DNA of 64,000 nt from Pyrenophora tritici-repentis (GCF_003171515.1 NC_089399.1:1302001-1366000), one strand, 5' to 3'. Counted from the first letter of the stretch, positions 34,765-46,200 are shown. The notes: generated by a model not told the origin, from the letters alone. Translations and numbers: made by a program.

Positions 34765-35112
34765 CTAGCTGACGCACTTGTATCTCCCTTGTCCACTGTG
34801 ACAAGTTCCGCCGTTTGGTTCAGGATCGTAGGCGTTCGCATACTGAGTGACAAAGTACGAGTGATGAATACAAATATCCACCTCAGCTATCTTGCACTGT
34901 CGGTCGTCAGTTGTATCGATGCAGACAAGCTTTCCGTGGTACTCACGCAAGCAGGCGAACCTCCGTTGAGACAATTAGGGTGTGCGGCTCCGGGGGAACC
35001 CTCGAGAGGGCCACAGCAGTGAGCTGCCAGGGCTATTGGCATTAGGAGAGCCAAAACGGCAGAGGCGGTGAGATATTCTGTCCGGCAGAGAGGATAGATC
35101 AGTATAGCACTC
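34765..35112 (-). pseudogene. Secreted cysteine-rich protein gene lacking a usable start codon
   Basis: On the minus strand a signal-peptide-like stretch (LTASAVLALLMPIALA) is followed by a Cys-rich segment up to 34947. A good 50-nt intron follows (GTGAGT donor at 34946, CAG acceptor at 34897), and a second exon runs from 34896 to the stop at 34765. The joined frame holds eight cysteines, two of them adjacent right after the signal peptide and two adjacent at the exon junction. No ATG lies in this frame upstream before an in-frame stop. The nearest good ATG (35149, context CAACC) is one base out of frame and meets a stop after four codons. Either an undetected 5' exon supplies the start, or the gene has lost it. 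Homology is unknown; the type is effector-like. Confidence 0.5.
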
Positions 35113-35149
35113 GATGAGCGTTTGTGTTTTCTTGTTAATGCGTATTCAT

Positions 35150-38100
35150 GGTTGTCGTTTTCTTCGTTGATGTTTGTCAGTTCGAAATCAGTTCGGGCTG
35201 GAACAGTTTGTCGAGATCACTGCTTGCAAAAGAGTCTTGAGTCTCAAGTAGCTTGCTGTTTGTTCGAGGAGAATACAAGAGGTCTTTTAAATATTCTTCT
35301 GGAAGCTCGCAAACATGGGATTCCACTTGGTAGCTAGGAACAACGGCTTGTAACGGATCCAGTGTGTGGATGCTTGTGGAAGCCAGTGGTACGTACAGCA
35401 GTACATTTTGAATTCCATATCCCACAAATTCACACGTAACCGGAACAAAGACATAATTCGAGCGATTCGTGGAAGTTTGTTAGAGACGTAGCCACGTGTT
35501 TCCGAAGAAAAGGACAGCTCTTTCCAGTGATTGTATGCTAAGTGCGCAAATGATGCTGTCATCACAACTCATAGGTATATATTTCTTCTACTCTATGTTG
35601 GCGTTGGTCAACACCAAAATACTCTTTTTCCAGATTGGTACGTGGAACTGTACGTCAGCTTGAAGGCTCTACCCTATGGTGGTGTACATCTCATGATGTA
35701 CATGACGCGGAAAATAAACAGGATAAGCCCTAGAGAGAAGCACGGGCTCTTCTGATCAAACAGATGAAGGTCGTTTATTAATAGCAGTCTGGGGATATTA
35801 ACTTTGAAAGAGCTTGGCAGAGCTTCGGTCAAAATCATGTTATCAATGGTTCTTCAATTTAGTACGCCAAAGGATGATTAGGACGTACAACGGTTCATCT
35901 GTTCGCTTTGACATGTAGCTCAACAGTAATGTTAGGTCGTGATAGGGTTTACTCGCCGACACATCTATCTACACTGCAAAGTGATAGATCTACGCTAGCA
36001 GATCATCACGCAAATCTGACGCACCAAGACATTGCTCATGTGAAATTCCGCCGAATAGCCGTGTTAGGGCCGACCATCTGGGAAGATCCATAATGGCCCT
36101 TGTAGATTGACGATCAAGTTCGGCGGCGGTCAATGTTCGGCTGTACCGGTATTCCAGCACAGTCAGCAACGCAACTCATTGCTGCATGGGCAGAAACACC
36201 AAGGTGCAAACTTTTCTCCAGTTTCTGACCAAGCAGGCTAACATGATGCCGGCAATGTCTCCCATAATGTCCACCGCTTTAGCGTCATCCCTTATTTCTC
36301 CTTGCAAATGGCAAAATCTAGTGGAGACAATGGTGCCCACCTCGCAAAAGCTGCCAATATCCACTGGTCTAGAATCAATACAATGAAACGCTTTGTTCCA
36401 TCGCTTAATCTTCATCGTCGATTATGTGTCGGTGAGTGCAAGACTCGTACTCGCAAAAGGGCTGCAGCACCCGATGTTCCGTTGTATTTTAGGCCTAACG
36501 AAAGGGCTCTTGACACCTGTAACAGTAGGTGCATCTCGTCTCGCCCAATACTCCCCAACGCCTTGTTTACCTTTAAGGGATAGACTTTCCAAGAAGATGG
36601 ATGTCCCGATTAAGTTAGTCCCTGCTCGCTATTTGGACATCAGAGCAAAGGAACCGTAGGCAACCGCTATCCCCCTTTGAAGTTCTACATGAAGCTAAGC
36701 ACTTCATCGCAACACTATGGTGTACGAAGATGTGTGTCTTCGAATTTAGAAACTATCTGACTGACTATCTAGGTATCTTTGGGTTAGGATCAGACCGCCG
36801 CGTAGGACACGGTACCCGAGGCAATCCAACGAACATCCACCACGTTTACCAACAGGATCGTGGAAGGCTCATCACGTTCTCATACTGTCTCTACTCGATT
36901 CACACTCTAAATCCTTCAAAATCATAGGGGGACCAGTAACTTTGCGCTCAGGATACTGACAGGCTAAATCACGTTACTCACATCCTTCCCGTAGATCCCT
37001 ACCCCTCGCTGACTACACCCATGCCAACAACCCAGAGTCAGTGTCTCACGATGGTCTGATTTCATCGCTTCCCCATCATATGAGAGTGTATTTCCCATGT
37101 CATTTAATCATCCTGTTTTCCTAACCACCGAAATCTTCCAGAAGGATTGGCTGGCCCAAACACGCGAACCGCGCCTCTTATGCAAGGAGAGGTGCACTGC
37201 TGCCCAAGTACCGGCCCACAGTGATCTCAGCCCTTTAGAAGGGCTGACAAAAGTGCCGAGGTTTGATTAGACGCGCGTTTCACACTTGACTTCTTCCCGT
37301 AGTTCTTCCCCCTTCTTCCAAGGTTCTTCTTCCTTCGAAGCCACAGCTGTGGGGATGATTACCGAGTGGGGCGAGTTGGATGCTGTCGCGTTGCTCGCGT
37401 GTCGCGTCTTTCAAGCTGCGAAGACGTACTTTTTGCGGTAATGCCCAGTCGCCTACCCTGGAAGCATGGGCCCAACCCAAAGTCACATTGAACGGGAGGG
37501 CGAAACTCGGGAATGATCAACCCCCGACATGTTGTATCTCGGGGTTGCGAGTGACTTTTGGTCCCCTGATCCCATCTGTTCAGAGTGAAAGGTGCGGCGT
37601 AGTGCCTGGAAACTTAGTTTCGCGGATGTATCTATCCGACGTAGCATTGCATGGTCTATATGCAGTGTGTTGGCACGTCGATTCCTTGAAGAATTTGTGT
37701 TTTCATCAGTGGGTCTTACTACAATGTTGGTTGATCGATCGTGAAGTATGCCACTGAGGACAAAGATTACCACAATATCCTTTGCGAATGAGAACTGTAT
37801 GGAAAAGGCGAAAAATCGCAGCTTTGCCCGATGCCTCCAACCTATGGGTTGACAACGACAACCTTGTGTTAATTATGTAATTATACATCGATTGGGTCTC
37901 GACTTTGGTTCTCGACAGAACCATAATATCGCTACCAAGGCTCAGTCTCAACGGTGCATCCATGGAACCATCACTAACTCCGATATATCATTGATATTGT
38001 TGCGTGATAATTTCGACCAAGTAGATATGAGTGCTCGATACAGTCGTCAGCCAGGGCCATTATCTTACTGACCTTGATATTACACTTACCACAAAGCTCT

Positions 38101-38166
38101 CGCCAGGACAGACAAGGGATTTCTTCCACAACGGCGACCACGCTACGATGCTGCGAGAAGTGCGAT
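35150..38166. other. 3-kb interval, no supported gene
   Basis: A minus-strand frame of about 95 codons ending at 35177 has natural-looking composition (GYGIQNVLLYVPLAS) but no ATG, a stop just upstream and no family, so I do not annotate it. The remainder to 38166 contains only short unsupported open frames. No repeats were found. Confidence 0.45.
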
Positions 38167-39022
38167 ACGCCCCGAACATTTCTACAATTCGTGGAAAACC
38201 ACACTGTACCCAAAGTGAACACTCTCAAAGAAGAAGGCGAGGATATGTGCGTCATCTGCCACTTACCATACGGTAGTGAGAACATCCCACTACGAATACT
38301 TGACATCCCCGTAGAGGTAACCAACCTCCCAGGATGTAATCACATTTTCGGAGCTGCATGTATTGTATGGCTCGGTTATGGCACCATCGCAGCACTCCAT
38401 CAGAGTTGCCCGCTCTGCGGAACAGAATGGTGGCGAGAAAAAGACCCAACAGCTCCCGACGCCGACGAGCAAACCAAACAAAAGAAGTCTGAGGATCTTG
38501 CCAAGTGCTGGGAAACAGACTACAACACAGCTCGGTACCATATGTACCGGGAGCAAGAATACAGTGACAAGTACCCACCGCTTGGACGCGTGGAGCTACT
38601 CAGACGTTCTCTGTGCACCATGCGCTTTTAAAGGCGCTAAAGACCGAGAAAATGCAACGGCGTTTCCGCAAATTACAAGAGAAGCACGAACTCACCATCG
38701 CAGAGCCTGCAGATGATCCGTTCGAGGTGGCATTTAAGTGTCTGATGTACGATCCGTTTACCATTAACAGCTACTGCTTGTCGGAACAGGGTCTGGTGGC
38801 CGTCATGTACAGGACGCTGGATTCGATGCGAGGTCATCGGCTTTGGCAGATGTACCATGATATGGTGCGTAGTACGCAGGATGGCCATGGACAATCTTCC
38901 TTGATGTTGTTGAGAGGGCCTGGATAGATATTTTTCCAGGAGACCAGGTAGATTGGGTTCAGTTCTTGTTACAGGCGTTGGAGGTGGCATATCCTGTCGA
39001 TGGGGCCAAGACACAGAGATAG
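38167..39022 (+). pseudogene. Frameshifted RING-finger protein gene
   Basis: Frame 1 (about 38167-38600) encodes a RING: CVIC, then GCNHIFGAAC, then CPLC, with the fungal variant in which a Gly stands near one ligand position. Frame 2 (about 38600-38875) continues with family-like sequence (LLKALKTEKMQRRFRKLQEK, HRLWQMYHDMV). Frame 3 (about 38875-39022) ends it with FLDVVERAWIDIFPGDQVDW and a TAG stop. Both jumps equal loss of one base; the gaps between frames are far too short for introns and lack usable splice sites. No in-frame ATG is near the start; an ATG at 38148 is in another frame. It is probably a decayed gene in gene-poor DNA, though base errors in the assembly are possible. The product would have been a RING-type ubiquitin ligase. 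Confidence 0.65.
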
Positions 39023-39335
39023 ATGTACGAGGATGATTTGGAAGACTTATGGGATTGAGATCACACGGCGGAGGAACATTAGTGTCGGGATATTGCGTGG
39101 CGTTATATCATAGTTAGATTAGCAAATGAAAAAACATTATGTCTTAGAATGTAGATGCATAGCGCCATCAGAATGAGTAAGACGTTGGTGTATGTTGGTG
39201 AAAGCGCGGCCATGACATCGGCGTTCTTATGTTAGAAAATGCCGACCATGTCTTGGCAAAGGACACGCTTACGTCTGTCTCTGAGCACCATATCATTGCC
39301 AGCTCCGCCGTTCACTCTATTCAAATCAGTACACC
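39023..39335. other. Short promoter interval of SWP1
   Basis: 313 bp between the RING pseudogene and SWP1, both on the plus strand. No further feature was seen. Confidence 0.5.
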
Positions 39336-40311
39336 ATGAGGGTCGTTCATAGCTTTGTATCTTCGCTTCTGCTCTCCAGCGCAGCAATTGTGTCTGCAGC
39401 TTCTTCCTGGAGTTTCGAAGATGCCACTGTGTCGGTATCGACTAAAGGTGCTGGTGTAGGCGGAGCTGCAAAGGACAAGTGAGCTCACCTTTTCTTATTG
39501 TATACAGTCGATCACAAAGCTAACATATGTCTAGATTGAGCCCTTCCACACCGCTCGGCAAGTCTGTATCTCTGGGCGCATCGGATACATTGAAGCTTAT
39601 CCTCACGACTGTTGAGGGAAGCACTGCGAAACGACCTCACCAGGCGTTCCTCACCCTGACCGATCCTACAACCGGCGTGGAAGAGTCTTTTGTACTCAGT
39701 GTAAAGGACAGCGGAAAGGGCAAGGTCGATTTGGTACGTGAAACATCTCAATGGCTACCAGACAACAACTAAACATTCCATAGTCTCATAAGGACCTACC
39801 CCACCAATTCTTGACCTCGGAGAAGCCAATTGCAGCGTCTATCGTAATCGGATCTTTCGGTTCCTCAAAACCCTACAAGGGCAAGGTGTTTGACCTTACC
39901 GTCACCCGCGACGCCAGCACTCCCCTCAAGATCCCCGAGAAGCCGGTCCGCTACGCCGCCGAATCCGAAATTCATCACATTTTCCGCGAGGACCCCAAGT
40001 CACCACCCAAGATCATAACCATTGTGTTCGCGGCCGCTGTTGCTGGTGCGCTACCTGTGCTGCTTGGTGCGTGGGCTATGTTGGGCGCAAATACTAGCCA
40101 CTTGAGCAAGGCGCTGGGCAATGCGCCTGTGTCGCATGGGCTCTTCTATGGCTCCATACTGGCTATGGAGGGTATCTTCTTCATGTACTACACAAGCTGG
40201 AACCTCTTCCAGACCCTGCCAGCAGCCGCGGTGGTCAGCTTCGTTGCTTTCTTGAGTGGCAGCAGAGCGTTGTCTGAGGTTCAGGAGCGTCGCTTGGCTG
40301 GATTGAGATGA
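39336..40311 (+). CDS. SWP1: Oligosaccharyltransferase subunit Swp1/ribophorin II
   Basis: Three exons (39336-39478, 39535-39733, 39784-40311) give 289 aa; introns are 56 and 50 nt, the first with GCTAAC. A signal peptide (MRVVHSFVSSLLLSSAAIVSA) precedes a lumenal beta-rich domain (residues about 22-180) with the family runs PHQAFLTLTDPTTGVEESF and VFDLTVTRDAST. The segment YAAESEIHHIFREDPKSPPK marks the ribophorin II C-terminus. It is followed by three membrane helices starting with IITIVFAAAVAGALPVLLGAW. Swp1 is a structural subunit of the ER oligosaccharyltransferase that N-glycosylates secretory proteins. Length and layout match yeast Swp1 (286 aa). Confidence 0.94.
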
Positions 40312-40737
40312 AAAATGATTTGAGCTGGACAATACCATCTTGAAACCATGTGATGCCAGGCATATGGGATGAGCATACGTGAGGGGAAAAAAGAAGAGTA
40401 TCTCGCGAGGATGTATGAATAGTAGGCGATGGCGGAGGATGCCTCGGTAGAGCAGACTTCAAAAGGCGACAATGTACGCCATAATTCTAGCGAATTTACT
40501 AAGTTTATGCAGTGCAATCAAATTTGTCTGTCTTTCTATTTTTGGTCTAATAATCCGACAGTGCACCCGGGTGACATGAAATACTTAACATACTAATGCA
40601 CAAAGGTCACTGTATGCGCTACACACATATGTGAGGTGCCTACTCACAATCTAAGTATTTTGTGTCACCCAGGTGAGTGTTTCCTGGTATCTGCTTCCGT
40701 TCAAGGACCAGTGATTGTCCCATGTATCTCATCACTG
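40312..40737. other. Convergent 3' interval with a TIR element
   Basis: 426 bp between the stops of SWP1 (+) and the TPR gene (-). It holds the 112-bp inverted-repeat element at 40564-40675. No gene was seen. Confidence 0.55.
40564..40675. mobile_element. MITE-like element, copy 1 (112 bp)
   Basis: Terminal inverted repeats of 24 bp: the left end (40564-40587) starts CACCCGGGTGACA, and the reverse complement of the right end (40652-40675) starts CACCTGGGTGACA; 21 of 24 positions match. AGTG lies directly outside both ends (40560-40563 and 40676-40679), consistent with a 4-bp target duplication. The 64-bp interior has no coding potential. A related copy lies at 42553-42622; the left 32 bp of the two copies match at 28 positions. 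The superfamily is unknown. The element ends 62 bp from the stop codon of the TPR gene. Confidence 0.75.
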
Positions 40738-42453
40738 TCATAGTGTCATCTTCAACACCCCTTCGACGTTCTCTCCTCCCACTATGCCCTCCTCTACCAT
40801 TTGTTCCAAAACCTTGGCCACATTCGTACTCCTTCCCTTCCAGTTGTCCTTGATTTCTGTCGAACCACTCGCCACCTCCTTCAGAATATCAGCCACAATC
40901 GCCTTGGCGTCAGCAGTACCTCGTACTTGAGCGCGATCAGCTCGTTCAGCATAGCTTCTTGCTCCACGGTAAAAGACACCCGCGTTCGCAACTAGAGTTG
41001 GAGCACTTTTCCGCCAGGCCGGCTTTACATCTTCGAAGAGCGCGATGCGGAAGCGGAAAAGATCGGCATCACCTCGTCCAATGAAGACATCTGCTAGATT
41101 GGACGGTGGCATAATGGATGTATATGGCGCAGATGACAATCGTGTGAACATGGTTTGGACTTGTGTGAGAGCAGTCCATTGGATGTCAACATCAGTAGCG
41201 AACGTTGGGGATGTGGTAGTGTATTGGCCGCCGTCCGCAAGTGAGGATGCCAGGTCCATGAGGACATCACCATATGCCGAGATAGTGTGCACAGCTGAGA
41301 GATCGGGGCTTGTCGTTGTCGTTGCGCCTTCGATCAGGCTACCGAAAGTTTCGTCGACAGCTTTGGCGTACTCGGTCGATGTTGTTCTACCACAACGGTA
41401 TTGGGCATCTGCTACGCTAGCTTTGAAGACGGCAGTTACAATGATGGCATCTTCTTTGGGTGTTGTAGTAGCTTCTTCCGCTGTAGATAAAGAGCCTATT
41501 GATAATGTCGGACCAGCTTTCGGCTCATCCACCTCTTTTTTTGGCGGCGACTTGTCGATTAGTGCGATCAGAGTGGGAATCCTGTTCGTAGCTGTATCCA
41601 TGCCATCGTGTACTCTCTTCTCTATGTTGGGAAGATCCGCAGCGGGATCATACAGCCCAAGTAGTGTTGTCAAAGCCGTGAGCTGCACTGTGCAAGTATC
41701 GAGTATGTCTTCTGGTGTCAATGGCTCTTCCACAGTAGCCCAATCACCGGGTGCTTCCGAGGTTCCGGAATCTGTCTCCATATCCTCGTCCTGCGTTTCA
41801 GCCGGCTGCTGGTGCTCGCTTTCCCAGGCCTCCCGATACTCACCCGAAGCTTCAGCTTTCGTAATTTCTGCCTGTATCTGTGAATGTTGTTGCTGTTGGC
41901 TTTCCAAACATGTCTTGAGGATCTCGACAGCCTCCTCAAGTAATGGAATAGCGTCTTTCTTCGTAGCTACTTGAGTGCCCGATTCTAGGCCGGTATCCGC
42001 CAACGATACAAGGACTTGAGCAGTGTTGAAGAGAATGTCGATGTTTGTTGGATTTAGCGAGCTGGCGAAGCGGTGCGAAATCAACGTTTCTTGTAGTAAT
42101 AATGCCTTGTTACCGAGATGAGAGATCATACGCTCATCTTCTGTGAGGACAAGTTGGAGGTGGGCCCTGTTCGCTGTTAGTATTTACCGTGCGAACAGTT
42201 TGAGAGGTCCCTCTGCTGACTTATTATAAGCTAGGTCAAACGACTGAGGATATCGCTTTAGCCCTTCGTTGTATGCCTCAATTGCTCGGTTGAAGAAGCG
42301 GACAGCTTTTACTGCATCGCCCGCGCGCCATTTTCCTGCTGCTTGTTCAAACTCGTCTGCGGCTTCGAGGATGTCGTTCTCTGTCTGCGGCTCTTGCGTC
42401 TTCGCTTTGCCCTTCGGCTTCGGTCTAAGAAAGCCTTTTCCCTTCGGCGGCAT
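40738..42453 (-). CDS. TPR-repeat protein
   Basis: Two exons, 42453-42221 and 42166-40738, with a 54-nt intron; 553 aa. The start MPPKGKGFLRPKPKGKAK is basic. TPR-like helical pairs follow at about residues 30-130 (EFEQAAGKWRAGDAVKAVRF, AIEAYNEGLKRYPQSFDLAY, ISHRFASSLNPTNIDILFNT). Splicing joins DLAYNK to AHLQLVLTEDERM. An acidic linker (residues about 180-220, Gln/Glu/Asp-rich) leads to a second helical region with GDADLFRFRIALFEDVKPAW and GVFYRGARSYAERA, plausible further TPR units. I recognise the repeat class but not a named orthologue. It may be a scaffold or co-chaperone in the cytosol or nucleus. The coding region is bracketed by two TIR elements, one 62 bp past its stop and one about 100 bp before its start. 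Confidence 0.82.
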
Positions 42454-42813
42454 GATGAATGCGGAATCGATGTTGTGGATACGTGATGTTGATGTTGATG
42501 AGTTCACTGGAAGTCGATGCAGCGTTTTGTAGAAGTGACAAATCTGCGCAAGCACCCTGGTGACATAAAATACTTGACCTACTAGTTATCCACACTGTCA
42601 AGTAATTTGTGTTGTCCAGGTGCAAGTGCGGTACAGAGGCTTTTAGTAATCGCAGTGCACCATTTCGGTCAATGATGTCGAAATACGAGCTAGCGCTGCT
42701 GTCGCAATTGCCACCTTCTGCTTGTACAAAACTTTGGAACTCATTGATCGCCCCGCTTTGACTAACTTAGCCCCACCCGCTCTCAAGAGCCTTGACCTTC
42801 CACGCAGCAACAT
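42454..42813. other. Intergenic interval with a TIR element
   Basis: 360 bp between the TPR gene start and the alkyltransferase stop, both on the minus strand. The 70-bp element at 42553-42622 lies within the TPR promoter or 5' leader. Confidence 0.55.
42553..42622. mobile_element. MITE-like element, copy 2 (70 bp)
   Basis: Shorter relative of the element at 40564-40675. The left end reads CACCCTGGTGACATAAAAT; the right end, reverse-complemented, reads CACCTGGACAACACAAAT, an imperfect inverted repeat. CAAG directly flanks both ends (42549-42552 and 42623-42626), again consistent with a 4-bp target duplication. The right 23 bp match copy 1 at 19 positions. The interior is much reduced compared with copy 1. 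No coding potential. Confidence 0.7.
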
Positions 42814-43275
42814 CTACTTCAGCTTCTGCAGATCAAAATCATCCCACAGCAACTTTTTATCGACGAGAAGTCCGTTGACATCAAACGAGACGCCTTCTTC
42901 TTTCAATAGCTGTAATTTCGAGTCCTGGTTCTGCCCGCTTGGCGCCTTCTCCCAATCGCCCTTGTAACCACCGACAAACTGCTACGGTCAGCACTTGTTG
43001 ACCCTCCTAGTAATGAGACACGTACACCGGTACTAGCGATACAGCGATGGCACGGTACTTCTGGACAGAACGGGTTGACGCGTAACGCTCCGCCTACCGC
43101 TCGTGGAGAGCTGTTCAATGCTTTTGACAACGCGCCGTATGTTGTGACGCGACCTGCCGTCGGTTAGTAGGCAGAATGGTATCCGGGATGAAAGCTATTC
43201 AAAACCTTCTGGGATCTGTTGGAGCGCTGTGTAAACGCGCTCCTGATATGCAGTAACCTTTTGTTGCTTCGACAT
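42814..43275 (-). CDS. Single-domain alkylguanine-DNA methyltransferase family protein
   Basis: Three exons, 43275-43206, 43153-43026 and 42978-42814, give 120 aa. Introns are 52 nt (CTACTAAC branch site, weak GTTTTG donor) and 47 nt (GTACGT donor). The order of motifs is IPEGRVTTYGALSKAL (DNA-recognition helix region), NSSPRAVGGALRVNPF with the helix-turn-helix Arg at about residue 41, and VPCHRCIASTG with the active-site Cys at about residue 58, then FVGGYKGDWE. These match the C-terminal domain of O6-methylguanine-DNA methyltransferases. The N-terminal domain is absent, so the size is that of alkyltransferase-like (ATL) proteins, but those have Trp in place of the active Cys. It is therefore probably a compact, active repair methyltransferase acting in the nucleus. 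Confidence 0.9.
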
Positions 43276-46200
43276 TGTGGCATCTGGTACAGTTGCGTAG
43301 GTGCAGAAGACGCGTCCACGGGCATTACTACGTAGGTAAGTTTCAACGCGCAGTCACGTGGCCTTGTCTCAAACAATCTAGGCGTCTACCCAAGCACGTG
43401 AAAGTAGTCCAGAGTACGTGCAGGCTACTTTCAAACATAATCATACAAGGATAGGCACTTCTTCGGGACCGTTCATCCTGTGTTCCCAACCCCGCAGATT
43501 ACAAACAGCTCAGTTCACTACCACAACTGCCATTTCTCTCGGCAACATCAACAGCCGGTCACTTGGATATAGGGATCACCCTTGAATTCAATCGCTCATC
43601 CTTGCGGCGATCATAAGATATCGTTTACGCAAACACTTCGCTTCGTCATCGGTACGCTGTCTGCGTAATCCGGATGATATGAACAGTGGTCAGCCGCAGC
43701 TTTAGCCTTCCCACTTCGCACAGCAGTCTGCAAAAGGCATCAACCCCGATACATAGGGGTCAGCCAGCATAAGCAGATCTTCTCTTGGTGTCACACTTGA
43801 TTGCTACCCTATAGCTTTGAAGGTGCGTGTTGACGGCTTTATGGTTAAGATGGCATGGCTTGTTTCAACAACACTAGACTGCAGGTCGTCATTTCCACAC
43901 GAACAGCTCGCAACGACTTTTCTGTGCTCAGACCGTGGCGGGCCGGACTCCACCACACCTCATAGGGCTATGAAGTGTCTGCAGCAGGTGATTCGCAGAT
44001 ACTGAAGTAGTCGCGCCGTGCCGCCCTCCCTTCTCACCCCTTTCCCGTTTGAACGGGCCCGCGGTGGGCCCTTGGGTGCAAACTCAGATGTCAACCATGT
44101 ATGTCATCTATGCTGCCGGGTGTCGGCGGTTATCAACTGCAGATGTTTGGCTCCAGCATCACCAACAGACTAGAGAATGGGTCCAATCTAGATGTAAAGG
44201 TCATCAGCATAATTCGCTAGGGTTTCCAGACCGCTTCTTGTGCGATCGTTGCTTTTCTAGTCCAACTCCGAGCTGCTTGGAGAGCTAAAAGAGATGGGCC
44301 ATGTGATCAAGCAAACACGGCGTCTATAAGTCGGTGAACGCAATGTCAGGCAGTCGTTCACGATCTTTACTGCGTCTGGGTCTGGGTAGCTGGTATTCGC
44401 GGATGAGGTCTCTGGCCCCTGTTGTAGCCGCGGCCAGCGACGGCATGAAAATGGGACTCCTGGCTCTTATTGGCAGCAATCCTTCACCAGACGCTTCTCT
44501 ATCCAGTATGGCGCGATCACATGATCGAATAGCTCTGCGCGCTCCCGTTTCTTCACATCAACGCAAAGCGAATGAGCGTGCAAAGCCGGGGTCAGCGGGC
44601 GTGGTGGCTTAAGCGCAACCTGGATGGTGGGACAGTATTCCAATTTGGTTGCTTCTCCGTCGGAAGCGCAGGTGAGACTGTTGGAGGCCAGAAATAAGGC
44701 CGTTTTTTTGCCATGGAGAACGAGACCGAGTCTCAATGTTTGAATGAGCAGCGACGTGTAGAGCTTTTGATGCGCTGTCATTGTGGCGAGGTAGATGGAG
44801 TGCTCAGCCTCAACTGCGGCTGCAGCTAAGCCGAAAGTGGACGCACTCAGCCACATGTCAGCTGGGGACGGGCCTTCCGGTGCTGCAGAGACACCATGAC
44901 TCCACCCCAAGGAGCAAATCTGCAGTCTCTGCGTCAGAGCATGAAAGTGGTCACGAGAATAGCAGCACTCGTTGCAGGAACCGCTGGACGTGCTGCGCGT
45001 AAATCGCTCAGAGACATATGACTCTTCTGCATGGGAAGATCAAGCCGCCGCCTGTCGCCCTGCGGGTCCTGATTGAACAGTCAGACAACCGTCGATAGTG
45101 AAAGCTTCTCAACGAATTGATGTCTGGCCCGTTCAAGGCAGATGCATAGGGAGTGCTTGGGGTCCATATCGGGCCTTTCGTGTCTGATGAGGTTTGCAAT
45201 GACAGCATGGCTGATAGTCGCGTGCTTTTGGCAGGCTGAAGGAGACATAGGGAGCTGGAAGCCCGAGGTTGGCAAACGAGTGTCGTTGCAACTTGACTGT
45301 GCCATATCTACACGTCTCGCTAACTTTTCTTGACCTCAGCTCCCAGGACCGGCAGCCTTGTCACGGGACGAGTCTGGAAAGGCAATAGTCAACACGAGGC
45401 TCTAGATGAGGGTTGCTGAGCCTTTGAAACGGCATGAAGTTGGTGGGTCAAGCGAAGGGTATGGGTGGCCTGGTAGCCAATTGGGCGCTTCCCTTGGCTG
45501 GCGCCGCACAGGGCTTGTCTGCGAATCGGCGCCCACAACAGCCATCCAGCAAGTCGACTGGCCGCCCTCTTTCTTCATCCCATACGCCTCCACCCGCCTA
45601 TCCAAGCGCAAGCGCCCGTGATAGCCCAGCATGTCTCCGTGCCGGCCCAGCCCAACTTTGCAAGGCGGCCGGCGCGCATTCTCTGCGAGCACGTCTGCGC
45701 GTCTTGATGGGCAGGACGCCATGTTATACATATGCGGGCCCTACGCACCCCGCAAGCACAAGAACCAACAGATCTCAAACGTTCAGCTTAGCAGAATTGA
45801 CTATACTTCGGCGCAGGACTGGACTACATCGAAAACAGCATCGGCACTGGTCCTCCGCTTTCCACACGGCTCATCCGGGAAAGCCCCACTGAGGCGACTT
45901 ACGGTTGAAGCCCCGCGCTAGGACATCAACCCTGAGGAAAGAATAGACGGGACGCGTCGAGTATATCACCACTCACCGTCTCGTTGTGTCGTGGTTGTTT
46001 TTCGTTCAAAACTGCGGTATCCTTGCACGTCCCCATCTCGGGCGAAGCCGACTGCGCCACAGCGATCTACAATTTTCGGTCCCCCCGATACTTGTGGCAT
46101 ACGAGAAAGAGCTTGACGTCTTGACCGAGAATCTGCACGAATACGCAACATTGCATGTATCTTTTGGCTACATCACTTATATTCATGGACTTGCAATCTT

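Noticed and set aside
35177..35425. 83-codon minus frame beside the start-less secreted gene
   Set aside because: Starts at GTG, has a stop shortly upstream and no splice site that would supply an ATG.
21300..38166. RIP-mutated transposon remnants as the reason for the gene-poor interval
   Set aside because: The sequence is not strongly A/T-rich and shows no coding relics of transposases or reverse transcriptases by eye.
41045..41974. 309-codon plus-strand frame
   Set aside because: Antisense to the TPR exon, which has the better family evidence and splicing.
44467..44910. 147-codon minus frame
   Set aside because: First codon is TTG and no family is recognised; composition is plausible but evidence is insufficient.
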